Positions 36,598-48,400 are shown, counted from the first letter of the stretch. The stretch is DNA of 64,000 bases from Amborella trichopoda (GCF_000471905.2 NW_006494789.1:2069662-2133661), one strand, 5' to 3'. Notes: a model not told the origin generated them from the sequence alone. Translations and numbers: made by a program.

Positions 36598-37043
36598 AAA
36601 TTATCAAAAATATGCATTAATTTTTATCTAATTGAAAAATAACTCTCAACTTTTATAAATATCATCCACACCCTTTTTCCTCAATTATGGTATCTTTTTT
36701 ACCAAAATAAGGTACTGTATTACGGTACTTTAAATACCATACTGACTAGGCTAAGAATTACAATACTTTAAGTACTACAATGACTAGGCTAAACATTACG
36801 GTATTTAAAATACCTTGATGCTTAGCCTGGTCATTACGGTACTTAAAGCACCGTAATGCTTGGCTTGGTCATTATGGTACTTAAAGGATCATAATGCTAT
36901 AGTTGTTACTGTAATACGATTACCGTGACAGCTATATTGGTAGAAAAATATCAAAATTGAGAAAAAAATGTATGGACGAGGTTTATAAAAGTCGAGGGTT
37001 TCTTTTCAATTAGATAACAAATAAGGTATATTTCTGATAATTT
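36598..37043. mobile_element. Foldback element with five 38-bp palindromic tandem units
   Basis: The arms are about 100 bp. The left arm (AAATTATCAAAAATATGC, then TTATCTAATTGAAAA, ACTTTTATAAA) is mirrored by the right arm. Between them, 36,720-36,909 is exactly five 38-bp units, each starting TTA(C/T)(G/A)(G/A)TA. The core is itself palindromic (TTACGGTACTTAAAGCACCGTAA in unit 4, split here as TTACGGTACTTAAAG plus CACCGTAA), followed by ATGCTTAGCCTGGTCA or ACTAGGCTAA. Such nesting suits a foldback MITE with satellite-like expansion. Confidence 0.7.
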
Positions 37044-37140
37044 ATCATAAATATAAAATTTAAATATAAATGAAGTATGCACGATGGCTCCAAAATCAAT
37101 TTCCAACACTAACAGTAAATTATGAAACTAAAAAATGGTA

Positions 37141-38280
37141 AAGATATTTGGATACCTGAAAAATTATTGTTTTTGAACTATATTACTAGCGTAACACATT
37201 TCCTGAAAATGGATTGTCATTGTTTGGATAGTATTTAGATGCAATCTGGGAAATACATTGTTACTGTTTGGCTATCCAGAATAATTATGGGAAATGCATT
37301 ACCGACATTTTTTTTTCTTTTTTGGCTTTATACCCAAAACATGGTCGAGACTTTATAATTGCATCTGGCATATGAATTAGCCACACCTTTTGTATGCCTT
37401 TGCGTCTTGACTTGGAATCACATGTTTTCAAGATGTTAACACTTTGAAATAAAGTACTTTTATTATGATAATCTATCATACTTTTTATGTTTTATTTTCT
37501 TGTGCTAAATACTTTCGATTGTATCTATACCAAAAAATTTCCATGGGCAAATTTAAAAGAAAAAAAAAAAGTTTTAAGAAATTTGGCTTGTAACCTAGAA
37601 ATTTCTATGACGAAATCATATGTATTGGGGGAGAAATTATGTTGGGGCATTGGAGGAGATTGAAGGGGTAAGTTAATTTAAAAAGTTATGAAAAAAAACA
37701 ATTAAAACACATTTGACGATTCTCTGTGAATGAACTATAGTATTTCGAATTTATCAGCAAACAACAACAACAACTGTAATTGCATAACCTAAAAAATAAA
37801 TATTGGATATTTGAAAATAAACAATAACTGGGGCTGTCAAGTTTTAGCTGCTAGTTGAAAAAGATGGGGCTGGTGTGTGATTTTTGAGGTTTAGCTATTC
37901 GGTTTGCAAAAGGAACCATTGGTTGCAGAAGATAGAGCTCTTGCGTTTTAACGACTAGTTGAAGAAAGTTTTTTTTAGTTTAGTAGGGGTGAATTAAGGG
38001 ATTTTTGGGTAGCGAAAATCACAAAGAGACCCGTCGGAATGATTTCCTTCGATCAGGGATTGCTCACGGCCCTAATCTCTCTCTTTGAGTTACATTAGGA
38101 TTTAGAGGTTGTTTGGATAGTTGGAAATATATTGTTTGTGAAATATATTGCTGGCGTAATACATTACCTGCAAATGGATTGTTACTGTTTGGTAGTATTT
38201 AGATGCAACCTGAAAAATACATTGTTACTGTTTGGCTTTGTCTAGAAGAAATATGGGAATGCATTACCAACATTTTACCA
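37141..38280. repeat. Direct repeat pair of about 170 bp, 965 bp apart
   Basis: 37,141-37,310 and 38,105-38,280 share ATGGATTGT(C/T)A(T/C)TGTTTGG, TAGTATTTAGATGCAA and AAATACATTGTTACTGTTTG in the same orientation. The 0.8 kb between has no transposon protein. A terminal-repeat pair of an unknown element or two copies of one MITE are both possible. Confidence 0.65.
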
Positions 38281-38844
38281 ACACGTGCCTATAAACTATC
38301 ATTTATTTATTTTTTGTCACAAAATTCCACTAAAATACAGAATTATCATTTCATTCTTTTTTGTCACAAAATTCCACTAAAATACTAAATTAAAATCATC
38401 ATCACACCATTCAAAAATATTTATAATAATAACATTATCACCATTCCAAAAAGATTTTCTATTAATAACTTGTATCATTTTCCAGTAATGACACTATTTC
38501 CTTCTTATTTTAAGTGCATTTGGCACTTATATGCAATCACATGTTTTCTAACATGACATTGGTTTATATGATAAGTCATGATTTACATGATAAATTATTG
38601 GAACAATATAATTGGAATAACATAATTTTATTATGATAAACCTTATTTTTATTTATTTTATATGGAAGTCTTTCAGATGTCTCTCTATAGAATTTCAAAT
38701 AAACAATAAATTTACGATACTAAATTCAAAATCTATAGAGTAGGAGTTAAAAAATGGGAAGAAGTTTGATTAGCAAACTCGAAGTTTTGGTAATTACAGT
38801 ATAAAATTTGGAGGTATTGGATGAGACTAAAGATGTATGTTATT

Positions 38845-39099
38845 GTGAAATTTGTTATTATGATTGTGTTGTGTAATTTATCATTGATTATTGATTTTTA
38901 TTTTTATTATTTTTGTTTTATATGACACTGATGCTTTCAGACGAGGGACGAGCTTAATAAGGGAAGGATCACATTATGTGAAATTTTTTATTATGATTAT
39001 GTTGTGTAATTTATCATTGATTAGTGATTTTTATTTTTATTATTTCTGTTTTTACATGACAGCTGATGCGGGACGAGCTTAAAAAAGGGAGGGATCACC
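38845..39099. repeat. Two-copy tandem repeat, 133-bp period
   Basis: Both copies hold GTGTAATTTATCATTGATTA, GATTTTTATTTTTATTATTT and a GGGACGAGCTTAA-AAGGGA-GGATCAC end. Copy 1 is 38,845-38,977 and copy 2 is 38,978-39,099. It lies about 600 bp upstream of the zinc-finger gene. Confidence 0.85.
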
Positions 39100-39719
39100 T
39101 AATTATTATGAAGAGAAAGGGGTTAGTTGATTTTTTTAATCAAAGATAAAGTAGGCAAAAATGACACGAAAGATTCCCAAAATTATATGAATTTCTTGAT
39201 TTTTGAAAAAATCTCGTTTAAATGCCATATTTCCTTATAATCTCTTATCTCATAATAGGGTTACAGCTACCCAAAATCTCTATTACGGGTACCCAAAATC
39301 TATTGTCACGTAATAGATTTCCAGGTACCCAATCGACCCCTTAAAGATTATCCAACCATCGAAATGTTATATTTCTAATTTATTTTCATGTAATAGATTT
39401 CATTAGTCTATTTTTGGATTTCATTGGTTAATCTTGAGGGATCTATGAACACTTACCTTTAAGGTGAAATGGAGCATATAAATAATTTATTACAATATGC
39501 ACTAACAGTGATATTAGAGCCTATGCTTAAGTTACAAATTTCCATGAGTTATACTTATTTGCCGTATCTAACTATTTTCCATGGATAAATACACAAGGGA
39601 TGAAATATTTGGAGTAGATAGGCCATCCATTCCGTTCCACATGATTTTTAAAGGCCCTTAAGGTTCAAAAAAACAAAACCAAATGTAGGTATGAACCAAT
39701 TCTCTTATTCTTCTACTCA

Positions 39720-42700
39720 ATGGCTGCATTTTCATCCACCCTTCACAAATTATCTTGTTCTACCTCATATCCCTCTCTCTCTTTACCTGTGAATTTTCCC
39801 CATGCCCAACTTTCTCCGGTACAAATTGGGAAACCAGAGAGCTTGAGGATAAAAAATGGAGCAAAACCCAAGTTTCTAAATTATAGATTGTTACTTGTTA
39901 ACCCACTCTTGTTTGTTAATGGTGGTGAAAGGCCACTAGACACGCAGACTTTGCTTGTAACCATTAGCGTCTTGATTACAATCACACTCTCTCTCCTCTT
40001 GGGTTTTAAGGCAGGGTCTCTCTCTTTCTCTCTCTCCATTTCCATGTTTGCTTTATTTTATTTCTCTTAGTTCTTGAAGTTTGGAAGTTATAATTTGTTG
40101 AATTGCAAATTTTGCCTGCAATTAATTGAACTCTCATACTTCTACTTACAGGGGGATCCAGTTCCTTGCCAAAGATGCGCTGGGAATGGTGATACTTCTC
40201 ATCTTCATTTTATTTTTTTTGTACCTTTTTCAAATAGTTGTTCTAGGATTATCTACGTTGAGAATGCAAATATGAAGATGTTGTGACAAATACAGCTCTC
40301 TTTTTCCACCTTTTCTGAATTCAATTGTATCTTTGGTAGTACTCATCCAAGCCTCTCTTTTGCTTCATTTCGTTTATAATTCATGAGAGAGAGATTATGT
40401 TTCTACAAAAGAGAAATATATTTTTTTCCAAAGAGAAATATGTATTACTAGACATTTTCAAAATGGATTAATATATAGCATCTATTTTTCCAAATTCAGA
40501 ACAAAATGGAGGTTTACTTTTCAAAAATTTGTATATTGTAGAGGTACTTTTGCCGAATTTTACCATATCAGAAAATTTGAAAATAATACTGATTTCCAGT
40601 AAGACATTGGGGAGGTTTGGATGTAAAACCCGAAAGGCTTCGAGCTAAGAAGATGCAGCAAAGTGACTCTGATAACCCAACTACAAAGCGGCTTTCAATC
40701 TATAATATTAACTAACAATACTATCATCGGAAATTTACCTCGCTACTAGTCCTCAGGACTTAGGATCTCTTTGGTGAGGGCCTTCCAATTTATCAGTTTT
40801 CCAATTATTAATAATGTCAAAAGCTTTTGGCACACAACTCATTGTGGGAACTAACACCATCTAGTGTGAAAACATTAAGGTTGAATTATAGTAAACTTGT
40901 GATTTTGTTCTTTGTGCTTTCAAATGACCCCAACTTTATTTGGCATTCTTGAATGTGATCTATTTCTTTTTGATAGTGAGTTTTATGGTCCCTAATCTCT
41001 GTGCTCATTGAATTTTAGCGAGTATTTCTGTAAACATTGGTTCTGAAAACTGTTCCCAATGATAATCTAAACCTCATTTATGTGGTTTTGTTTAAATGTT
41101 CATCATATTTATGTTTATTATTTGTTCATAAGTGGATGCTGACTTGTTTCGATTATTTGTTATTACCACATTTATTCGATACATTGAATCAAATTGTCAG
41201 CAACTCATAAGAATAATTCCCATATTATGTACTTTTAAATTTGAGCACGTGAGCAATATTGTTTTCTTATATTGTTGATTATATTTTAGTCAGGCTGTTC
41301 ATTACTCTTGATCATTATAAACTATTATGCAACTCTCCATCTTTGTACCCCATTAAATTAGTATCTGATGTATTATCCATTCTTAAATGCTTGTAAGATG
41401 CAATTTGCTGCTATTGTTTCCACATTTTCTTTTCTTTAGCTTGGACAAATAGATGAGTAACTTATTATTTCCTTCTGTGTTTTCATGTACTAGGAGGAAC
41501 AAAGTGTGTATTTTGCAGTGATGGCAAAATGAGGCAAGAAACAGGCTTGGTTGATTGTCGTGTATGTAAAGGTGCAGGTATGTTTTTATGATGATCACAT
41601 TATCTTTTCTTTTTTATTCCATAACAATGGTTATAAATAACAAAGACAAATCCTACACTTGTTCGTCGTTTGAGAGAAAGGAGATCTCTTTGACTGATAG
41701 TGGTTTGGATTAATGCATTGAACAATTAAACATACAAACTACACCATACAGTACCTAGAAGCTTACAAACTAGGGCAAGAATGTGTCAAGGATGCAGCTC
41801 TACTGTGAAGAGGGACTAAGCATGGTGTTGTGAAGGACAGAGAGAAGGATGTCACCCATGACCTTTGGCCGAGTTGTAGACGCCCTAGTTGTAAGTCAGC
41901 CGTCATGAGCATGATCCTTGATGTTTGTCCCCATAAATGAAGTGACCTAGTTTCAAAGTAGAGAAGGATTCCACCTATTACACTTCAAACATCTTTGTGA
42001 ATAGTTATGAGAGAAGTCATGGAATATTAGTGAATTGGCATGTCCATCCACGCATTGTCCACCAAGATATTGGCTTTTCTAGCTGACCTGCTTCTACCAA
42101 AATGTTCAATCGTTCAGTCCCAAACTCTTTGTTTTACCAAACGCATCCCGAAAAGCCCTTTAGGAGGCTGATTCTAGTTTTGCTCTGCGGTATTTGTGAA
42201 TATGAAGATTCAGGATCATAAGTGGCCCTTAAATTATCAAAGAATATATGGGCAACCATTAATTGAAATGGAGACATACGAGTCCAGATATAACCTATAT
42301 GACTCTAAAATGTATTTGATGAGAGTGGTGGTCCACATTGTCATAGATTTTTCCACATCTAATTTGTAGATTGATCTACCATTCAATGCCTTGTTACTTC
42401 ATTCATTATCGTGGATTTCAAATGACACTTACGATTTCCTCCTTCAGCATATCCCCCTTGATTTGGGATTTTGTAGAATAAACATGCTTCATATAGTTTA
42501 AGGACATTTGGGTACTCAGCCTTAAGCTTGGCCTTTTGGTCCCTTGGTCATACCAAGGCCATCCTATTCCTCCTTCCATTCCCAATGATATTTGATTTGA
42601 TTTTATTTTCTCTTTTGGTAAGCTCGTAGGGGTCTCCACAGGTACCCCACCTGTGTATTAAGTTCAAGTAATACATACAATAGGTCCATGATTATGAACC

Positions 42701-44349
42701 AAGGGGCCTTTTGGCCCCTTGGTCATACCAAGGCCATCCTATTCCTGCTTCCATTCCCGATGATATTTGATTTTATTTTATTTTCTCTTGTGGTAAGCTC
42801 GTAGGGGTCTCCACAAGTACCCCACCTGTGTATTAAGTTCAAGTAATAAATACACTAGGTCCGTGATTATGAACTCTATGGTTTATAGTCCAATTTGGAG
42901 TACGAGTATAAAAGCTGATGTTATGAATCCTAATTACATACTCTTAGTTTGAAGATTCTACTATGGATTACTTATGTGACATTGTCATCACATTCTTACT
43001 TATTGAGCTTCTTATTTGCAGCCAATCTTTGCTCATGCAACTTTTCTCAGCTTTAGTTCTGCCAATATTTACCCACCCATTGTATTAATTTTAGGTTTTA
43101 CTATTTTGGTCGTTTTTTTCATGTGACCCATGGCTTCAACGAACTGTACCACAAGAGCCATTTGGAAGCTGTTGCTTATGGCAGATCGCTGTTGTTTTTT
43201 AGAGGCTGCCAATTCCATGGTAACTCATGGAAGTGGTAGCTTCCAAACTTTGCAGAAGAGGGGCAGCCCTCCTCTTCCACAAAACAAACACGTTCTAATA
43301 AAATTTTAATAAATCGAAGGACAATGTACAGGTATCCCTCCATCACTTCATCATGAAATGATATATTCTACTCAATGTGATGTACGTAACAATTATTTTC
43401 AAAATTGTCCAATAGGCAGACTTTTTTAAGAACGAGATAGTAGTGGGTTTATTAATTTTTTATTTGATCCAATGTTTTAAAAACGGTCCGCCTAGGACCA
43501 AAAATTCGCCCGCCTAGACCCAGGTGGCCCTACTTGGGCGGATGTACATGGGCGGGCTAGGCGGGTGCCCAGGGCGGATGTACCTGGGTGCTAGGTGGGC
43601 GCCCAGGCAGGCTAGGCGTTTCTCGTTTTTTAAAAATTACAAGGCGCCCGCGTAGGCGTTGGGCATTGGTCGCCAGGCAGGCAGCCTAGCATTTTTTGAA
43701 ACCTTGGTTTGATCTTATGTAAGGGTGGCACTGGGCATTGGGCGCCACACCGCCTAGCATTTTTTGAAACCTTGGTTTGATCTTATGTAGGGGTGGAAAC
43801 AAGTCAGGTATGGATCAGGTCTTGCCGGAACCGGACCTTAACCCGAATAGTATTTGGGTCAAAAAATTTGACCCATTCCGGTCCCCGTTGGGTCTCAAGT
43901 TTATTCGTCGGGTCCCGGGTCTGCTCGGGTCCATTCCACCCTATCTCAATGAACTTTTTTTTTCTGTTTTTGCCATTTGTTTTACAATATTATTGGCAAC
44001 AAGGTCACAATCGCCCGCCATTATATTTCAAGCCGTCTGATTTGTCGTTTAATAGCTAGAGATACTTCAAGTTCTTATTGTATACGATCAGTAATACACT
44101 CAAATGAATAGGGCTTAAAGTCCAGGTTTTGAACCCAATCCTATCCGTCAGGTAAAAAAATTGGACCCATACCAGGACCCTAGGTCGGGTCTACCCGTTT
44201 GGTCCGGGTCTTGGTCGGGTCCATTGCCACCCCTAATCTTATGTGCAATTTCTTGAGTGCAGTTTCGTAACTTTGTTTGTCTTCATTTTGTTTCAGGCTT
44301 GATACTATGCAAGAAATGTGGGGGTTCTGGTTATTCGACGCGGCTATGA
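39720..44349 (+). CDS. Membrane-anchored DnaJ-type zinc-finger protein, probably chloroplastic; complete, 4 exons
   Basis: Exons are 39720-40010, 40152-40188, 41494-41577 and 44297-44349: 465 nt, 154 residues plus stop. Residues 1 to about 60 are Ser/Lys-rich with few acids, like a chloroplast transit peptide. About 77-95 ([20 protein letters not shown]) is one transmembrane helix. The C-terminal part is a DnaJ central cysteine-rich domain without J domain: CQRCAGNG (103-110), CVFCSDGK (114-121), CRVCKGAG (131-138), CKKCGGSG (142-149). Four CxxC pairs would bind two zinc ions; the second motif lacks the usual GxG. The family resembles the small plant thylakoid proteins related to LQY1 and BSD2, which act in photosystem or Rubisco assembly as zinc-finger or disulfide-handling factors. 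Which member this is I cannot say. Intron 1 appears to use a GC donor; the GT alternatives I tested lose the frame. Confidence 0.88.
42530..42874. repeat. Two-copy tandem repeat, 175-bp period
   Basis: Copy 1 (42,530-42,704) and copy 2 (42,705-42,874) share TTGGTCATACCAAGGCCATC, GGTAAGCTCGTAGGGGTCTC and GTACCCCACCTGTGTATTAA with only scattered differences. It lies in intron 3 of the zinc-finger gene. Confidence 0.9.
43470..43706. mobile_element. hAT-type MITE, CCTAGGCGG family, right end duplicated
   Basis: The left end CAATGTTTTAAAAAC and the reverse complement of the right end (CAAGGTTTCAAAAAA) are inverted repeats. Flanking 8-mers ATTTGATC (43,462-43,469) and GTTTGATC (43,707-43,714) agree at 7 of 8. 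The core is GC-rich with GGGCGG and CTAGGCGG repeats. A second copy of its right end plus flank lies at about 43,733-43,787 after a roughly 70-bp step. It is in intron 3 of the zinc-finger gene. Confidence 0.75.
43788..44235. mobile_element. hAT-type MITE, TAGGGGTGG family, with perfect 8-bp target duplication
   Basis: The element begins TAGGGGTGGAAACAAG and ends ATTGCCACCCCTA. ATCTTATG precedes it (43,780-43,787) and follows it (44,236-44,243) exactly. Subterminal GGGTC/GACCC motifs occur in both arms. It ends about 60 bp before the last exon of the zinc-finger gene. Confidence 0.85.
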
Positions 44350-44794
44350 GTGGCCCTCTGTGTGGTGTATATATGCATTATTTGTTCTAGTTTTGAGTGG
44401 GTTGAGTTGCAAATGCATGAATGTGTCAACGGCTTGCAAATTTGGCAATGACCTTGTTTTTTTTTAATTAATTTATTTTTATCCCAAAATTGATTGTAGT
44501 AATTGTAATAGGTTCACCTTATTGGGTTGCTCGAGTTATTCTTACAAAGTGGGTATAAAAATGCTCAGGGGTTGTTTGGTTCATTTGAAAATAATCCCCA
44601 TAATTTTTTTTCCATATGAATACAAAAGTTACACAATATGTTTTTTTTACATATAGAAATTTATTCTATGTGAAAAAGCTTTACCGTAAAATAACCATTT
44701 TGATAGGAAAATAACTCCCTATTGCATGAGGTGGGGAGAACATTCCATAGGGTTATTTTTTCCATCGGACCTAAATTAAACTATCTCAAAATTT

Positions 44795-45415
44795 AAGTTT
44801 TGGGTAAAGAAGCGATCTCAAGATTTTTATAGAAAAAAACATTCTAATTTTTTAAGTTTTAGATATAACACAATGTCAAATTTTCTAGAGAGAAATTATT
44901 TCAAATATCAAGTTTTAGAGAAACTGTATCAAAATTTTTAGAAATAAAATGTCTTAAAACTTTTAGAGAGATAAACGATCACAAAGTTTAGAAAAGCTAT
45001 TTTAAATTTCAAAATTTTAGAGAGAGAAACATGTCAATTTTTAGAGAGAAAAACTTTCTCAAATTTTTAGTTTTAAGGAGAGAAACTATATCAAAATTTT
45101 AGAGGTAGAAACTATATCAAATTTCATATTTTAGATATAAATTATCTCAATTTTTTTATAGAAATAAATTATCTATTTTTAGAAAGATAAACTATCTCGG
45201 AGTTTTTAAAGGGATAAGCTATCTCAAATTTTAAATTTTCAAAGAGAAACTATGTCAAATTTGTAGAGATATATATTGTCTTAAATTTTAAGCTTTAGAG
45301 AGAGAAACTATATTAAAACGGTTAGAGAGAGAGATTGTATCAACTTCTAAGTTTTAAAAGAAAATTATCTCAAAAATTTTAAAGAGATAAACTATCTCAA
45401 ATTTCAATTTATATA
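44795..45415. repeat. Degenerate minisatellite downstream of the zinc-finger gene
   Basis: About 620 bp is built of diverged units of roughly 25-45 bp with the theme AGAGAGAAACTATCTCAAA followed by TTTTAAGTTTT. At least fifteen units can be counted by eye. It starts about 450 bp after the zinc-finger stop codon. No coding potential. Confidence 0.75.
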
Positions 45416-45647
45416 TGGGGGTTTAATTTTTGTGGTAACGAACTACTTTATTATTTGAGGGGGTGGTGCAAAAATAAATAACATCGTGGTTAATATTATG
45501 GTTTAAAAAATAATTGGAACATGTTTAGGAAGCCAGTCCAAAGAGCCCCTATAGTTTTCCTTTTTTTTTTTTGTTTTAATATATATATAAATTATGTCAG
45601 ATATAGTTAATTAATTTATTATGGTAATATTCCTTTTTATATGGAAA

Positions 45648-46118
45648 ATTCTTCCCAACGCTTATAGATGAAAATGAAGAGTGATTTCGTCTACCTTCAT
45701 CATCATCCAAACTTTATCGCACAATCACAGTTGTTCGGTAGTGTTTCAATTTTCATTTTTTTCTACAAATCCAAATTAGCTGGAATTTGGAGTGTATATA
45801 CATCTTAGTGAGGCGTACATAATAAAAATATGAAAAAAATAATTCATAAAATAAAAATTAACCAAAATACCTTATAAATTTACGAGGGTATTTTGGTCGA
45901 TTTATATTTATGAATTATTTTTTTTCATATTTTTATTAGGTTGGCCTCACTAAGATGTACACACGCGCTAAATTTCATTTCATTCCGATTAATAAAAAAA
46001 AATGAAAAATTGAAACACTATCGGATAACTGTGACCGTGCGATGAAATTTTGATAATAATGAAGGTAGACAAAATCACTTTTCATTTTCGCCTATAGGTA
46101 TTTTGTAGTATCTTCCTT
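45648..46118. mobile_element. Long-arm foldback MITE, single unit
   Basis: The left arm (CTTCCCAACGCTTATAGATG, AGTGATTTCGTCTACCTTCA, TTAGTGAGGCGTACATAATA) pairs with the right arm (TATTAGGTTGGCCTCACTAA, GAAGGTAGACAAAATCACTT, CGCCTATAGGT). The loop (ACCAAAATACC ... GGTATTTTGGT) is itself palindromic. It is the monomeric relative of the dimer at 32,258-33,080. Confidence 0.8.
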
Positions 46119-46287
46119 TCTATATATACTTGTAATCTTTTTACATATGCTTGTTTTTTTGTTCATGTTATCTCTTGCTTGTTGTCATGTTCTCTCTCTT
46201 ACCTATTTACAAGGGTATTTACTAAATATAGAAAAAATGGAATTGAGTAATTATTTTTTTATAATTTTCCATGGGAACCAATCAAAT

Positions 46288-46680
46288 TTTTTTTTTTTCT
46301 AAATAAGTACAATCTTTATTGAGATAATGAAAAGGTTACCCGGGAACAAAAGTGAAAATAACATTGAGACAATGAAAAGGTTACAAGGGAATAATTAAAA
46401 ACTAACAATAATAATGAAAAGAACTTTGAGATAATGAAAAGGCTACAAGGGAACAAAAATAAAAAAGAAGAATAAATATAATAAAAACAACATTGAGCAG
46501 GGAATGAAAAAAAAAATTAAAACAAAAGTTATCAAGAATAAAAAATAAAAACAACAATATTCAGAAAACGTTACAAGGGAACAAAAATAAAAATAAGAAC
46601 AAACAAAATAACCAAAGAGGAGAGAAAAATAAAGGCAAGGACATCAATGCCAATCAAGATGCGGCCACATTTGCCAAGTG
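46288..46680 (-). mobile_element. L1-type LINE 3' end with internally repeated 3' UTR
   Basis: A poly-T tract at 46,288-46,301 is the poly(A) tail read from the other strand. Next to it the minus strand has CTCAATAAAGATTGTACTTA, a poly(A) signal. Three to five diverged copies of a segment containing AAAAGG(T/C)TACAAGGGAA(C)A extend to about 46,610. The minus-strand translation near 46,640-46,690 reads GYVADHLANVAAS, like the end of L1 RNase H. Assignment rests on these short signs. Confidence 0.5.
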
Positions 46681-48144
46681 GTCCGCCACATAACCGATCA
46701 ACCCCTTAGGGAAGTGGTAATTCTATGTTCACCGTACTTAAGTAAAGAGGAGAGAGAGCGTTTCAATAATTGGAAGGTGATAGACCTCGAAAATTGGGAC
46801 AAGCCAGAAATTCACCAGACTTTCAATCACCATGGTATTGTGCAGAAAATACTCCCATTGATTGGATATTGATGGGTTTGCAAACTAGAACAAACTAAAA
46901 GTCCTTTTATAAATGTGTGTAATTCCGTGATCTCACTAATGTTTGAAACATTGAACCGATTTTTGAAAATTGGTTTAAGGCTGATTCTGAGTATCCAGTA
47001 GACTGGCCGGTTCACTGGCCTAACCTGGTAGGTCTCGATCAGTTAAAAAATGTCAAAAATAAAATAAAATAAAAAACTAAAAAAAAATTGTGAAATATAT
47101 ATTTAAAGCATCATTAAACAAACGGTGCAGTTGGCATACTGATGCATGGTAAAAGTAGAGGTAAGCTGCACCTTCAGATTTTATTATGGGATATAATTTT
47201 GATGTAAAATGTTATTAAGATTATCTCAAAATATATTTTTATATCTAAATATAAAATTTAAATTTCAAAAATAGTTAAAATCAAGTAGATCTACAAACAT
47301 ATGAAAATCTTGAAAATTGACGGGGTAGATAATATATTGTAAAATACACTATTTATGAGACTTAAAATCTTTTTATTTTTCATGGTCATACATCTCGATG
47401 TCAAGATGATCGATCAAAAGGTTTTTTAACATTAAAACTACATTTTTCGATGGATTTTTTATGTGCATCCGTAGTTCTACATTATAAGGTTGCATCTTTA
47501 TATAAACTTTTTCCTTAAACAAAACACATCAAAATGAAATTGAAAATTAGTAATAAAATAATGGATTCTAAAAAATCAAATTGTGCTCGGAAAAATTTTA
47601 AATTTGTCTTTAAAAAGAAGAAATAAAATATAAAAATAAGTATTCATAGCCAAAACAGTTTCCCATCTTTGTCAATATGATAAAGAACATTAAAAAGACT
47701 CATTCCAGACAAATTTTTTTTTTTTATGATTTATGTAATTTTTTATTTTTATTTTTAAATACTCGACCAAACCACCAAAACGGGCTAAAATCGAAACTGG
47801 CTCGTGCCCAATTCCAATTTAACCGGTCAGTGCCCGGTTCTAATCTAATTGGTCGATACTGAGTTGAACGGGTCAGTTCCAAACTTAACAAGCCGAGTTT
47901 GCAAACAGGTTCTCACGACACCAGGACCAGAAGTAACGTCTCTCCCCATACTTATCTCCTCGTGTTTAATCGGTACTTATCTCTGGAAACACTAAAGGAG
48001 TGAGAGATAAGCATGAGAGAGAGAGTATGACAAATAAGAAAAATTTTTAGACTTCCAAAATTAAATTTCTAACCTCATGTTGAATAAATAATAAAAGGCA
48101 GCGCCACAAAAGATTATTATAAGAGTAAATATACAATTAGACCA

Positions 48145-48335
48145 TTTGTTTTTGGTACAAGATGGTCACAAATACTCTTGACCATTAATGTGAACTTGAA
48201 ACTTGGAAGGCTGTGTTTATTCCATTGACCAGACTCAAACTTCAAAATATTTTTTCTCAAACTTTGTAACACACTTAAGCTATCAAAATTCACATCTAAT
48301 GGTTGTAATAATTGTGTCTTCATTGAGGCACACCT
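48145..48335. repeat. Dispersed repeat, second copy of the 4,873-5,050 family
   Basis: Shared ordered words with the copy near 4.9 kb include GGTCACAA, ATTGACCAGACTCAAA, GTAACACAC or GTGACACC, and ACATCTAATGG. It is intergenic between the zinc-finger and D-lactate dehydrogenase genes. Confidence 0.6.
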
Positions 48336-48400
48336 TGAATTTTGCCTAGAAGATGTAGTTTTAGTTTTGGGAACATTACAAATGGTTTAAAAAATGGGAA

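Larger units (their letters stand above)
30358..39719. other. Intergenic region between the synthetase and zinc-finger genes
   Basis: It must hold the promoter of the minus-strand synthetase gene (right of 30,357) and that of the zinc-finger gene (left of 39,720). I see no convincing TATA box for either. The space is mostly AT-rich with the repeats listed separately. A short perfect hairpin, GGACCGCA and its complement 10 bp apart, lies at about 31,457-31,482. No further exon chain was found. Confidence 0.6.

Noticed and set aside
37141..38280. Direct repeats read as LTRs of a retrotransposon
   Set aside because: The 0.8 kb between them shows no primer site, polypurine tract or coding remains, so I list it only as a repeat pair.
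39720..40070. 116-codon frame read straight through exon 1 as the full protein
   Set aside because: It lacks the cysteine-rich domain, while the spliced reading joins four exons into a coherent 154-residue protein. It could still be an intron-retention product.
44795..46610. CRISPR-like regularity of short repeats
   Set aside because: Units diverge strongly, there are no constant repeats with unique equal-length spacers, and the context is a plant nuclear genome.
46678..46872. 64-codon plus-strand frame with an ordinary-looking composition
   Set aside because: The opposite strand carries the L1 RNase H-like end over part of it, so it is probably a shadow frame.
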